Notes under the pieces: model-generated
Told to the model about the DNA's origin: nothing
Database searches by the model: none
What the model saw: the letters and a program-made list of their open reading frames with translations, nothing else
In this document: positions 1 to 7,762 of the stretch, piece after piece
How positions within the stretch are numbered: position 1 is the first letter of the stretch
Layout: each line of letters opens with the position of its first letter
IMG/VR virus record: IMGVR_UViG_3300049218_000513
Span: 1-40,205 of that record
From: a virus
Length of the DNA stretch: 40,205 bases
Strand: one strand, 5' to 3'
Translations under genes and position numbers: made by a program

Positions 1-252
1 ATGAAGACGATCATCCTCTCGGTCAGCGCCGCCAAAGACCTCGACGCCCTCCCGCGCGATGCACGAAACATGATCGAGTCCGGGCTGCACCGCTATGCCA
101 TCAGCGGCCAGGGGGATGTCAAGGCGCTCACCGGCCGCGATGGCTATCGGCTCCGGATCGGCAGCTATCGCGTGATCTTCGACGAAAGCCAGACGACGAT
201 CCTGGCAATCTACATCGGCCGGCGATCGTCAACCACCTATCGAAGGAACTGA
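1..252 (+). CDS. RelE/ParE-family toxin of a type II toxin-antitoxin pair
   Basis: An 83-residue protein of typical RelE/ParE size. The N-terminus (MKTIILSVSAAKDLDALP) matches the family's first strand and helix, and the middle holds the hallmark strand pattern LTGRDGYRLRIGSYRVIFDE, where basic residues face the RNA or the target. Family members either cut mRNA on the ribosome (RelE) or poison gyrase (ParE); the sequence alone does not say which. The gene starts at the first base of the window and looks complete. It is followed after 4 bp by an XRE-type gene, the usual toxin-first layout of this class. It is on the plus strand, opposite to the phage late operon, so it could be a prophage stability cargo or host DNA next to the prophage. 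Confidence 0.85.
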   Translation: MKTIILSVSAAKDLDALPRDARNMIESGLHRYAISGQGDVKALTGRDGYRLRIGSYRVIFDESQTTILAIYIGRRSSTTYRRN

Positions 253-256
253 CATC

Positions 257-646
257 ATGACCGAGCCACAGATCATCCGGACGCCCACCGGCGATGAGCT
301 CATTGTGTTGAGTCGGGCGGATTACGAGGCGCTTCTCGCCCGCGCTGCGGCCGCCGATGAGGATGCCGAGGACGTTGCCATCTACGATGCGCGCAAGGCC
401 GAGCTGGCGCTCGATGGCCAAGGAACGCTGCCGCCCGAAGTCAGCGCCGCGATGCTGACCGGCGACAGCCTTCTCCAGGCGATCCGCAAATGGCGCGGCA
501 AGACGCAGTCCGTGGTCGCCGAGCTCGCCGGTATCCAACAGGGCTACCTGTCCGATCTGGAGAGCGGTCGCCGGAATGGCGCTCCAGACACGCTCGAGCG
601 TCTGGCGTGCGTGCTCGATGTACCGGTGGGCTGGATCGCGCGATAA
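257..646 (+). CDS. XRE-family antitoxin, partner of the upstream RelE-like toxin
   Basis: 129 residues. The N-terminal part (about 8-35, TPTGDELIVLSRADYEALLA) resembles the short dimerisation segment of Phd/RelB-like antitoxins. The C-terminal part (about 75-125) is a Cro/C1-type helix-turn-helix, with recognition-helix signature IQQGYLSDLESGRR and the tail LERLACVLDVPVGWI. It probably binds the toxin through one end and its own promoter through the other, which is the usual autoregulation for such pairs. The ATG lies 4 bp after the toxin stop, so the two are cotranscribed. The gene runs head-on into the phage late operon, and a strong hairpin separates the two. Confidence 0.85.
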   Translation: MTEPQIIRTPTGDELIVLSRADYEALLARAAAADEDAEDVAIYDARKAELALDGQGTLPPEVSAAMLTGDSLLQAIRKWRGKTQSVVAELAGIQQGYLSDLESGRRNGAPDTLERLACVLDVPVGWIAR

Positions 647-654
647 GAATCACG

Positions 655-682
655 AAAAGGCCCCGGGGTCTCCCCCGGGGCC
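655..682 (-). terminator. Intrinsic terminator at the end of the phage late operon
   Basis: A perfect 10-bp stem (GGCCCCGGGG at 659-668, CCCCGGGGCC at 673-682) with a four-base TCTC loop. Read on the minus strand it is followed by TTTT, so it acts best on transcripts arriving from the lysis genes. The plus-strand side lacks a T-run, but the stem may also slow readthrough from the toxin-antitoxin pair. Confidence 0.85.
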
Positions 683-721
683 TCTCGATCGCCAGTGCAG
701 TCGGTCGGATGCGAGCGGCCG

Positions 722-1309
722 TCAGCTCGCCGGCGGCGAGGCCTTCGGCGCCGGCGAACTCGCGATGTCCTGTACCAGCGCCGGCGCCCCCGACAGAAGC
801 GTCGCGCTCGAGGCAGCCAAGGCCGGCAGGGTGCCGACCGAGACCGTCGGATCGGCCGCGAGCAGCTTGCCCAACGCCGCCTCCGCGCGGGTGAGAACGC
901 TCGCCTGGCTGATGCCCATCGTCTCAAGCGCCTTCGGGACCTCGGCCATGATGTAGTTCGCGCCGGCGGCGATCGCTTGGTTCTTCACGGTGACATCCGT
1001 GATCGCGGCGCCCTTGCTGGCTAGGAAAGAATAGGCGATCGCGCCGGCCTTGCCCTCTGCCGTCTGGATGGCCGCGGCGGCCGCGCTGGTCTTGGCGATC
1101 CCGAGCTTGGCATAGAGCCAGGTGGTCACCATGCCGGCGACGACGGTGCCGGCGGCCGACAGCAGGCCGAGCAGCCATTGCACCACCGGCGAGAGATCGA
1201 TGACGGTGCCGCCCGTGGTGGTCTGCGCCCAGCTCGCCGGCGGCCGCAGCGCCAGGACGATGAGCATGATGAGCATCGCCACGACGGGGCGACGGAACAG
1301 GCTTTTCAT
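722..1309 (-). CDS. Holin-like membrane protein, last gene of the late operon
   Basis: 195 residues. The N-terminus is a signal-like hydrophobic segment (about 8-28) ending in an ASWA-Q cleavage-like site. A second membrane segment follows at about 42-68 (VVQWLLGLLSAAGTVVAGMV), then an Ala-rich, probably helical region with repeated A/E/K pattern and a Pro/Ser/Ala tail. Two N-terminal hydrophobic segments followed by a helical cytosolic or periplasmic part resemble the LLH (superfamily 6) phage holins. Its place after the SleB-type hydrolase and before the terminator fits a lysis role. No catalytic motif is seen. The holin assignment is an inference from topology and neighbours. Confidence 0.5.
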   Translation of the reverse strand: MKSLFRRPVVAMLIMLIVLALRPPASWAQTTTGGTVIDLSPVVQWLLGLLSAAGTVVAGMVTTWLYAKLGIAKTSAAAAAIQTAEGKAGAIAYSFLASKGAAITDVTVKNQAIAAGANYIMAEVPKALETMGISQASVLTRAEAALGKLLAADPTVSVGTLPALAASSATLLSGAPALVQDIASSPAPKASPPAS

Positions 1310-1365
1310 GGATCCGGATCCTTATACATGTGCAGGGGAGGCGGATGGCCGCCGCGCGGCGGGGT

Positions 1366-1686
1366 TTACGAAGCGGGCGTCGTCGGAACGGTGCTGGGCG
1401 TGACGCCGTTGCCAGGCGCCGAAGTCGCGAGATAATCCGTCAGCGCAGCCGCCGCGCTGAGCGCCTCGCTCGAGGTCGCGCCATAGGTCGTGTTCGCGGC
1501 CTCGGCGGCGGAAAGCAGCTTCGTCGCCTCGGCGATCACGGCCTGGCTCGGCGTCGGCGTCGCCTTGTAGGCATCGAGCAGAGACGTGGCCGAGGCGATC
1601 AGCGTCGGGGCATCGGCCACGACGGCCGCGCAGCCACCGATGGCGAGCGCGCCCGTCAGCGCGCCGATGAGGGCGAGTTTCTTCAT
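1366..1686 (-). CDS. Small lipoprotein in the lysis cassette, candidate outer-membrane spanin
   Basis: 106 residues from the ATG at 1686, chosen because it gives a clean lipoprotein signal: MKK, a hydrophobic stretch and the lipobox AIGGC with Cys19. An AGGAA ribosome-binding site lies about 8 bases upstream. The mature part is Ala/Thr-rich and predicted helical, with a Pro/Thr/Ser tail. Two-component phage spanins pair an inner-membrane coiled-coil protein with a small lipoprotein, and an inner-membrane candidate lies just upstream at 2247-2603. The separation of the two by the hydrolase gene is unusual. It could also be a superinfection-exclusion lipoprotein. Lipoprotein status is well supported; the function is not. 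Confidence 0.6.
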   Translation of the reverse strand: MKKLALIGALTGALAIGGCAAVVADAPTLIASATSLLDAYKATPTPSQAVIAEATKLLSAAEAANTTYGATSSEALSAAAALTDYLATSAPGNGVTPSTVPTTPAS

Positions 1687-1751
1687 GGTGCGGTTCCTGT
1701 TTCTGAGGAGGGAGGAGCGGCGCCGATCGGCGCCGAACGCGTAGCCGGCGA

Positions 1752-2204
1752 TCAGGCGATGCCGGCGTAGAAGGCGTGGTGCTGGATGGTGACGGCCGGC
1801 ATGTGCCCATGCGTCCAGGCAGGGGCGGCGACCGCCGGGTTGACGTAATGCGTCGCACCCGCGACCAGGTCGGTGCCGAGCTTGAAGATCGCCTCGGCCG
1901 CATCGACCACTTGGCGCATGGCGCTGTAGGTCGGATCGTCGTAGGTCAGCGCCTCCATCTTGGCGCGGTTCGGATCGCCCTCGAGCCAGCACGAAAACTG
2001 ATAGGCGCGCTGGCAGGCGACCGCGACGGAGGTGTCATGCGCGAACTGGCCGTCCGGCCGGATGACGCGATGGAACACCACCATCGCCACGGCGAGCTGG
2101 CCCGCCAGGGGCTCGCCGCGCGCCTCGCCGTAGAGCGTCTTGGCCAAGATATCCCGGTCCGTCTCGGTCATGCCGAGATCGGTCATCGATGCGGTTTTTG
2201 TCAC
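1752..2204 (-). CDS. SleB-type cell-wall hydrolase, phage endolysin
   Basis: 150 residues of the Hydrolase_2 (SleB/CwlJ) family. These enzymes cut peptidoglycan and serve as endolysins in many alphaproteobacterial phages. Signatures are LYGEARGEP with the catalytic-type Glu at residue 27, QLAVAMVVFHRV, the segment CWLEGDPNRAKM, and GATHYVNPAVAAPAW near the C-terminus. No signal peptide is seen, so release through a holin is expected. The start is a GTG at 2204 preceded by GGAG at a suitable distance; ATGs at residues 7 and 12 are alternatives. It follows a terminator-like hairpin that could reduce its transcription relative to upstream genes. Confidence 0.88.
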   Translation of the reverse strand: MTKTASMTDLGMTETDRDILAKTLYGEARGEPLAGQLAVAMVVFHRVIRPDGQFAHDTSVAVACQRAYQFSCWLEGDPNRAKMEALTYDDPTYSAMRQVVDAAEAIFKLGTDLVAGATHYVNPAVAAPAWTHGHMPAVTIQHHAFYAGIA

Positions 2205-2219
2205 ACGAGACTCCAGTCA

Positions 2220-2247
2220 TAAAAAAAGCCCCGCGACTGGCGGGGCT
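2220..2247 (-). terminator. Intrinsic terminator or attenuator inside the lysis cassette
   Basis: On the minus strand an 8-bp perfect stem (AGCCCCGC / GCGGGGCT) with a 5-base CAGTC loop is followed directly by seven T residues (plus-strand A-run at 2221-2227). It overlaps the stop codon of the spanin-like gene and sits just before the endolysin gene. It should end most transcripts before endolysin, lipoprotein and holin-like genes, unless antitermination or an internal promoter feeds them. Confidence 0.85.
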
Positions 2248-2603
2248 CAGATGTCTTCCATGCGCGGCAGCTGCGCAGGCGGCGGCTTGCCCGAATGCCA
2301 ATCGCTGAACCACAGCGTCAACATTCCGTAGAGGCGCTGCGTCTTCTCATAATGGCCGAGGCCGCTCGAGCGCTCGCGGTCGCGATCCAGCCGCAGCATC
2401 TCGTTATCCTCGCGGAGATCCCGCACGAGACCGCGGGCCGCGTCGTTCAAATCCGCCTGGGCGTCCCCTTCACGCTGGCGCTCGTCACGCTCGCGTCGAA
2501 AGGCCTGGATCTCCCGCAGCGCGGTCGCCGCCAGCGCACCAATAGGAATAAGCGCACCAAGGCCAAGGATGAGAGCGCGGCCAAAATCATTGCTCCACGC
2601 CAC
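2247..2603 (-). CDS. Membrane-anchored coiled-coil protein, candidate inner-membrane spanin (Rz-like)
   Basis: 118 residues. One N-terminal membrane segment (about 9-30, RALILGLGALIPIGALAATAL) is followed by a highly charged helical region (about 31-85, rich in R, E, D, Q), then a Pro-rich tail. This is the layout of Rz-type inner-membrane spanins, which span the periplasm as coiled coils and fuse the inner and outer membranes at lysis. The start is a GTG at 2603, 1 bp after the upstream stop, with GGAGGG about 9 bases before it. Its stop overlaps a terminator hairpin. Sequence similarity to a named family is not obvious. Confidence 0.5.
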   Translation of the reverse strand: MAWSNDFGRALILGLGALIPIGALAATALREIQAFRRERDERQREGDAQADLNDAARGLVRDLREDNEMLRLDRDRERSSGLGHYEKTQRLYGMLTLWFSDWHSGKPPPAQLPRMEDI

Positions 2604-2604
2604 G

Positions 2605-3063
2605 TCACGACGCCCTCCGGATGTTCTTCACCATCGCCGTGACATTGATCCCCAGGAAGCCGAAATAGAACCAGATCACCGGGATGATGTTGCCGGACAC
2701 CACGAAGTTCCAGCCGAGCGCGCCCAGAAGCAGAGATGCGAGGAAGGCGCCCGCTGCCCGCTCGCGCCAGTCATTGATCAGCAGCGCGATCAACTGAGAC
2801 ACGCCCGAGCCGGCGATCGCCGCCGCCCAGACCCATTCCGGCGCGATGCCGAAGATGAGATCATAGGCGCCGTGACGGTTCATCTCCCGCGGCAGGATTA
2901 GAGCCGTCACCCCATAGCCCGTCATGACCCAGCCGCTCCACCACTCGGCCCACCAATGCGGCTGTCTGTTGAGCTCCCGCAGACGCGTCCAGATCACGTG
3001 AAAGATCATCGGGATGCTCCCGCTATGTGCGCCCGCGGGCTGAACCGAGGTGTTCACTGCCAA
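2605..3063 (-). CDS. Multi-pass membrane protein of the lysis region, holin candidate
   Basis: 152 residues with about four hydrophobic segments: near 45-60 (GWVMTGYGVTALIL), 70-95, 98-117 (AAGAFLASLLLGALGW) and 120-140 (NIIPVIWFYFGFLGI). The N-terminus is Trp-rich. No enzymatic motif is visible. It is translationally close to the spanin-like gene (1 bp spacing) and two genes upstream of the endolysin, so a holin or antiholin role is plausible. The 195-residue protein at 722-1309 is the competing holin candidate. Confidence 0.45.
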   Translation of the reverse strand: MAVNTSVQPAGAHSGSIPMIFHVIWTRLRELNRQPHWWAEWWSGWVMTGYGVTALILPREMNRHGAYDLIFGIAPEWVWAAAIAGSGVSQLIALLINDWRERAAGAFLASLLLGALGWNFVVSGNIIPVIWFYFGFLGINVTAMVKNIRRAS

Positions 3064-3085
3064 ACTCTCCTACCTTAGCCGTGCC

Positions 3086-4180
3086 TCAATGCCCTGGAAT
3101 ACAATGTGGTGTCGGGGCGTTGGCGTTGGCCTGCAATTGAGCCCCCCATCGCATTATCTGGTCAGGTGCCACGGCTTGCTGAAAATACCCTGTTGTCGTG
3201 CCCGGCCAGACCTCGATATCCGTAGCACCGACGGATATCCCGTAATTCATCGTGTCGGTCCAGTCCTGGAGCGCGGTGTTCATCTGGAGATTTATCGGCT
3301 TTCCCAGCTGAGAAAACAGCGTATACATTTGAGCAACGGTTCCATACTCTGGTGTAGGCACCCCACCGAGGGTTCCGGCTTGGAGTGAATGGTTGGCTAG
3401 AATCGCCATTGAACCGCTAGCTGCACGCCAAGCTTGTATCACACTATTAGTTGTTGCCTGGTCAATAACCGCCATACCCGAGTCGAGGTGCTCGAAGTTA
3501 TTGAACGCCCAGTGCAACGGTGTGTTTACCCACGCAGCATAAGACGCCGGCGAGTTCTGCAAACAAGCCAGATACAGCGCATCTGTGTAGCCCGCAGCTT
3601 TCATATTTGTTACGGCGAGCGTGGTGCCGAGTATGACAAACGGCTCATCGGTTATCGATGAGCAGGCCGTGTTCGAGACCTCACGGATCAGCGGGTTCGT
3701 ATCGTAGATGGCAGCGAGTTGATTTTGCAGGCTCGTCCAGGCCGCCTGGTAATCCGCATACCAGAACCGGCCCATGTGAAACACCTCACCGGCGCCATTG
3801 TCGTAGTTGACCACGGAAGGGCCGTCCAGCGTCTTTGCCCAGTCAGGCGCGAGCAGCGCCCCCTCGACATTGAGGCGCACGCCGAGCGGCGTCTGCGGAT
3901 ACTCCGCGTTGTAGGCAGTGACTACGGCGAGCGCGCTGTCGATTGTCGAGGTGTCGATCGTCGCTCCTTGCGTAGCCTGCAGAGCCTTCCAGGCAATGTT
4001 GATGACGACGCCATTGAAGACGCCGGGCTCGTTTAGAATTGGCGTCATGTCGTTGTCCGGGTTCCCGCTAGAGTCCTCGTCGACCGGCCCCATAGACACG
4101 ATCCCCACAAGCGGGGTTTTGACGGCAGCAAAAGCGGGCGTCGAAACCAGCAGCGCCCCTATGATCAGAAGGGCCCTCAT
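3086..4180 (-). CDS. Exported TIM-barrel-like protein, possible glycoside hydrolase
   Basis: 364 residues with a clear Sec signal peptide (MRALLIIGALLVSTPAFAA, cleavage after AFA). The mature part alternates hydrophobic strands and helices in a way typical of (beta/alpha)8 barrels: GVVINIAWKALQ, LGVRLNVEGALLAPDW, DEPFVILGTTLAV, ALYLACLQNSP, HWAFNNFEHL, INLQMNTALQDW, DIEVWPGTTTGYF. Acidic residues at strand ends (DEPF, IEVW) could be catalytic, but no family active site can be named. It lies 3 bp after the signal-peptide-bearing SGNH fibre gene. Base composition looks more AT-rich than its neighbours, especially around 3300-3660, suggesting separate acquisition. A role in surface-glycan modification is an inference. 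Confidence 0.5.
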   Translation of the reverse strand: MRALLIIGALLVSTPAFAAVKTPLVGIVSMGPVDEDSSGNPDNDMTPILNEPGVFNGVVINIAWKALQATQGATIDTSTIDSALAVVTAYNAEYPQTPLGVRLNVEGALLAPDWAKTLDGPSVVNYDNGAGEVFHMGRFWYADYQAAWTSLQNQLAAIYDTNPLIREVSNTACSSITDEPFVILGTTLAVTNMKAAGYTDALYLACLQNSPASYAAWVNTPLHWAFNNFEHLDSGMAVIDQATTNSVIQAWRAASGSMAILANHSLQAGTLGGVPTPEYGTVAQMYTLFSQLGKPINLQMNTALQDWTDTMNYGISVGATDIEVWPGTTTGYFQQAVAPDQIMRWGAQLQANANAPTPHCIPGH

Positions 4181-4183
4181 GGA

Positions 4184-6742
4184 TCAGAACCCTACCAAAT
4201 TGGCCGTTGCGAAAGCGGTAGCGCCTTGGTTGCCATTGAGCCCGGCCGCGATATCGGCGTGGCCCAAGTCTGTCGGGTGGATGCCGTCTGACCAGTGCGT
4301 CGGCCAGATCGATAGGGTAGCACCGGCAGCGGGCGCGGAGGTCAGGCCAGAGACGGTCAGCGTCGTCGCCGTGTTGTCGCTGATGATCGCCGTCTGCCCC
4401 ATGGTGCTGCCCGAGGTGATCTGCACAACCCGATTGCTCAGAGCGTGCGCTGTGTAGGACGCGGCGCCGATCGGCAGAGAGGTGGTCGTCGGCGTGCCCG
4501 TGAGAACCTGCCCGGTATATGTCGCGGTCGCGGGGACCGGCAAGAAGCCACCGTTGACGGTGGGGACGCCAGCCGAGTTGACCTCGCCGGCTGCCTGAGC
4601 CTCGTCGAAGAACCTGTAGACGCAAGAGCAAGGCGTGCCGCCACTGGTGACAGGGACGCCGGCCAGGACCTGAAAACCGTTCCGCATCCAGGTGTTCACG
4701 AACACCCGGGCGCCCTCATAGGAGGTATTCGCGATCGACTCATTGGCGAGTGTGAGCATGTGGTCGGTCGTGGCTACGCGCGGAATAAGATCAGAAACGA
4801 TAACCCGCCGACCCGTTTCATGCACAAGCTGAGCGAGCTTGAGAATGCAGGTAGCAGTCTGCACCCCCGTGGAAGCGCCCGAGTAGATATCATTGGTCCC
4901 AAGGGCGATCCACACATACTGCGCATATTGCATAAAGTTCCAGCGGGTGTTGGAACCGTATTGCCCATTCGAAATCATCGAATTGCACGTCGTCGAGGGC
5001 AGGCTAGCGTTGATATAGTCGTTGTTGCCGCTGCCCGACATCGCCAGGCCGAACCAGCTATTATAGAGCGCCGTCGTTCCAAGAGCCGTGCTGCCGGGCA
5101 GGATGTTGAACCCCGCCCCGATGCTGTCGGCTAGCAGCATCTCGCTGAAGCCGCCGGAGGTCTGGCCGAGCAGATAGGGGCGGCTGATGAGGCCCGAATT
5201 TGGGCCAGGAACCGGTAGAACCCCCGTGAAGCCCACATTGAAGCCATCGGCACCGCCCGCATAGAGGGCATTCGTGGACATGGCCACGCCGCTGTTGTTG
5301 GCGCCCTCCACCGTGTCGTTGAGTGGATAGGTGTGGTAGGTCGAGTAGGGCGGCGTGGCGATCGTGGCGGGGATGGAACCGTTATCGACATAGGTCAGCC
5401 CAGGAACCAAGATCGCGGCGAGGTATCCCTCACTGCCACTCGTTACGCCGCGATATATTTTGTAAGTCTGATAGACCGGCTGACTACCCACAGGGGCTAC
5501 GTCGGTGATTGTAACCGATTGATTTCCCGAAGTGGTGGTGACTGCAACTTCGGAGGTCGGGCCACTTTCGACGCCATTCGCAACGGCCGTTTCTTTGTAG
5601 TAATATGTGCCGACCGGGAGTGAGCCGCCAGCCGTCGCCACCGCTGTAAACGTGGCTGGGGCGCGCGCGACATAGCTTCCCAACCGGATCGAAAAGGGGC
5701 TGGACGCCGGGATATAGATGCCGAGAGGATCGGTCGTGACGCCAGCGCCCTGCGTGCCGGCAATCATCGTCGTCTGCGCGTTTTGCGTGAACCAGACCGG
5801 AGCGGACAGCGCGGGAGATGCGCCAGACGGGCTGTATTCGGCAGAGCCGTAATAGAAAACGGGGTTTGGAAGATTGATCTCAAGTCCATTAGCCGCTGAC
5901 TGCGTCGGGAAAAACAGCTTCAAGGCGTCAATGTCGTAGGGCTCGGTATAGGTGACGCGGGTGGTCTCACCGTTGCCTCCCTGAATGGGATAGAAGCCTT
6001 GCTCTGCGCCGATGAAACTATTCTGCCCGATGAAGCGGTAGCCCGTCGTTGGGTAGACCTTAGAACTCGGCACGACGTTGTTTGCATCCGTCGGAGCGAC
6101 GCCATTTGCCACGCCGACTTGCGCGAATGGAACCGCTGCGCTCGCTGTCGCCGCAGCGGCTGCCCCAAGGGCGCCGTCATAGAACGTTCCATTCGTGGTG
6201 CCGTTCAGCGCAGAATAAAGCTCCGAGCTGGTAATGGCGCCCGTCTGGGTGACCACGCTCTGTACGGGGGCCTGGGCCGCCGCGGCCGTGAGCGAAATCG
6301 CGCCCGGGACACTGGACGTAGCAGCGGGAAGCTGCCCGGCCGTCGCCGTGCCACTAAGATTCCCAAAGCTCGGCTGCGCGAACAGCGGGTTGCCGCCGGT
6401 GTCCACACCCGTCTGGAACTGATTGGATGGTGCCGCGGCTGATTTGATGCCGCCGCGAACGGAGGCCGTCGGCGCTTGGAGATTTCCACTGAGGTCCAGG
6501 GCGGCTGCATAGCCGGGGACACCGACCTTACTGACCGGCAGGGCTGCGGTCGCCGCCGTGGCAGCCGAAGACGCTGCGGCCGCTGCGCTGCCGATGGCCG
6601 CCGCCACACTCGTGGCGCCATTCGGCAGCACGCCGGCGGGCATCGTGATGTCCGAGACTTTGTAGTTAGGATAAACCTGCGCAATAGCAGCGCCGGCAAG
6701 CAAATTGCTTGCGAGCAGCGCTCCGCCGAGAAATCTCATCAT
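4184..6742 (-). CDS. Large fibre or exported protein with C-terminal SGNH esterase domain
   Basis: 852 residues. Residues 1-21 look like a Sec signal peptide (LGGALLASNLLAGAAIAQ). Residues 30-230 are Ala/Ser/Thr-rich and fibre-like. Residues 360-455 resemble a fibronectin type III-like beta domain (GTYYYKETAVANGVESGPTS). An SGNH hydrolase fold follows: ADSIGAG with Ser540, ALGTNDIY at 613-620 with the Gly and Asn blocks, and DGIHPTDLGH at 819-828 with Asp819 and His822. Such domains remove acetyl or other acyl groups from polysaccharides. A long insert (about 690-815) separates the Asn block from the Asp/His block. The start overlaps the stop of the 93-residue gene (ATGA). A signal peptide on a phage fibre is unusual. 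Confidence 0.75.
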   Translation of the reverse strand: MMRFLGGALLASNLLAGAAIAQVYPNYKVSDITMPAGVLPNGATSVAAAIGSAAAAASSAATAATAALPVSKVGVPGYAAALDLSGNLQAPTASVRGGIKSAAAPSNQFQTGVDTGGNPLFAQPSFGNLSGTATAGQLPAATSSVPGAISLTAAAAQAPVQSVVTQTGAITSSELYSALNGTTNGTFYDGALGAAAAATASAAVPFAQVGVANGVAPTDANNVVPSSKVYPTTGYRFIGQNSFIGAEQGFYPIQGGNGETTRVTYTEPYDIDALKLFFPTQSAANGLEINLPNPVFYYGSAEYSPSGASPALSAPVWFTQNAQTTMIAGTQGAGVTTDPLGIYIPASSPFSIRLGSYVARAPATFTAVATAGGSLPVGTYYYKETAVANGVESGPTSEVAVTTTSGNQSVTITDVAPVGSQPVYQTYKIYRGVTSGSEGYLAAILVPGLTYVDNGSIPATIATPPYSTYHTYPLNDTVEGANNSGVAMSTNALYAGGADGFNVGFTGVLPVPGPNSGLISRPYLLGQTSGGFSEMLLADSIGAGFNILPGSTALGTTALYNSWFGLAMSGSGNNDYINASLPSTTCNSMISNGQYGSNTRWNFMQYAQYVWIALGTNDIYSGASTGVQTATCILKLAQLVHETGRRVIVSDLIPRVATTDHMLTLANESIANTSYEGARVFVNTWMRNGFQVLAGVPVTSGGTPCSCVYRFFDEAQAAGEVNSAGVPTVNGGFLPVPATATYTGQVLTGTPTTTSLPIGAASYTAHALSNRVVQITSGSTMGQTAIISDNTATTLTVSGLTSAPAAGATLSIWPTHWSDGIHPTDLGHADIAAGLNGNQGATAFATANLVGF

Positions 6743-7020
6743 GAATACTCCGGGGTCCCTGAGTTGCTCCAGAGCGTCGGCGTCCCAGCAATGGGAGCGG
6801 TCGGAAGCCCCTGGATAAGAGTGATCAGCGCGGCCTGGAGCACTGCCGAGGTGAGCGTGAACGACCCGCCACCCCCGCCGCCGATGAGAATGGCGATCTG
6901 CTCGACGGTCACATATCGCGTGACTGTCAAGCTCCCCGAGATCTGATCGACGGGAATTCTGTCGGTCAGACCGGCACTCCCCGCCGCCGGTAGATTCGAT
7001 ATGGTTGTCGTGTCTGACAC
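6739..7020 (-). CDS. Small tail-fibre-associated protein, unknown function
   Basis: 93 residues. The start (TTISNLPAAGSAGLTDRIPVDQ) resembles the short N-terminal segments found on phage fibre or fibre-adaptor proteins. Next come a hydrophobic strand, a poly-Gly linker (IGGGGGGSF), and a Leu/Ala helix ending in LWSNSGTPEYS. Its stop overlaps the ATG of the 852-residue protein by ATGA, so the two are translationally coupled. It may be the adaptor or attachment piece for that protein. No enzymatic motif is visible. Confidence 0.6.
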   Translation of the reverse strand: MSDTTTISNLPAAGSAGLTDRIPVDQISGSLTVTRYVTVEQIAILIGGGGGGSFTLTSAVLQAALITLIQGLPTAPIAGTPTLWSNSGTPEYS

Positions 7021-7033
7021 TGAATAATTCTCC

Positions 7034-7762
7034 TTAACCGCTCGAGGAGGAGCTGATCGGTAGGCCGGACTGCGTCACGAGGGCGGCGCCCGCCTGCGTC
7101 AGAAACATCGCGCCGCCTGAGATGCTGGCGGAGATGATCGTGGCTCCCGACTGCGTAACGAGCGTGGCGCCGGCCTGCGTGACGAACATCGCGCCGTCCG
7201 AACCGCTGCCGCCCGAACCGCCGCCGGATGAGGACGCAAGCAGGGCCGCCTGAGCGAGGATCAGCGCCTCGTTCGCCGCGGCCTGCGCGGCGGCAATCAG
7301 GCCCTGGATGTAGGACAGTGCGACCTGCACGACCTGGATCTGCGCCGGCGCCGCACCTTGCCCGGGATTGATGACCGTGACGGTCGCCAGCAGCTCGATC
7401 ACGCGTCCCTGCGCCGTCATTGCAATCAGGTCGATGGCGTAGCTCTGGCCTGGCGTGCCGCCTACGTCGATCCAGATCACGGCGAGCTTGCCCCAGCCGC
7501 CCAGATAGACGATCGGCAGCCCTGCGGGCCCGACCGAGCCGAGAGCGACCGACGCAACGGTGTCGCCGGCCGGAATGCGTGCCGTCAGATCGAGCGCATA
7601 GTCCCATCTTGTGCCGACCGTCTTCGACGGGAGCGGCACGCTGCCGCTGGCCGACACGCCGCGCGTCCCGGCTGCCGACACGCCCGGCAGCACCACCGTC
7701 CTGTCTGCCGATGGCGCCCAGCAGATGGCCGAGGCGACCGAGGTGTAGCCGACCGTCGTCAT
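7034..7762 (-). CDS. Fibre-tail adaptor-like structural protein
   Basis: 242 residues. Residues 50-130 form a beta-rich domain (WDYALDLTARIPAGDTVASV, WIDVGGTPGQSYAIDLIAMTAQGRVIELLATVTV), a pattern seen in phage fibre-tail adaptor proteins. A helical Ala-rich segment follows (about 145-185). The C-terminus has imperfect repeats of MF(V/L)TQAGA(T/A)LVTQSG separated by Gly/Ser linkers. Its start overlaps the stop of the preceding 110-residue protein (ATGA). It probably connects baseplate and fibres; this is inferred from domain pattern and location. Confidence 0.5.
   Translation of the reverse strand: MTTVGYTSVASAICWAPSADRTVVLPGVSAAGTRGVSASGSVPLPSKTVGTRWDYALDLTARIPAGDTVASVALGSVGPAGLPIVYLGGWGKLAVIWIDVGGTPGQSYAIDLIAMTAQGRVIELLATVTVINPGQGAAPAQIQVVQVALSYIQGLIAAAQAAANEALILAQAALLASSSGGGSGGSGSDGAMFVTQAGATLVTQSGATIISASISGGAMFLTQAGAALVTQSGLPISSSSSG

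Noticed and set aside
1345-1365. CCGCCGCGCGGCGG palindrome after the lipoprotein gene as a terminator
   Set aside because: No T-run follows on the minus strand; such palindromes are common by chance in GC-rich DNA.
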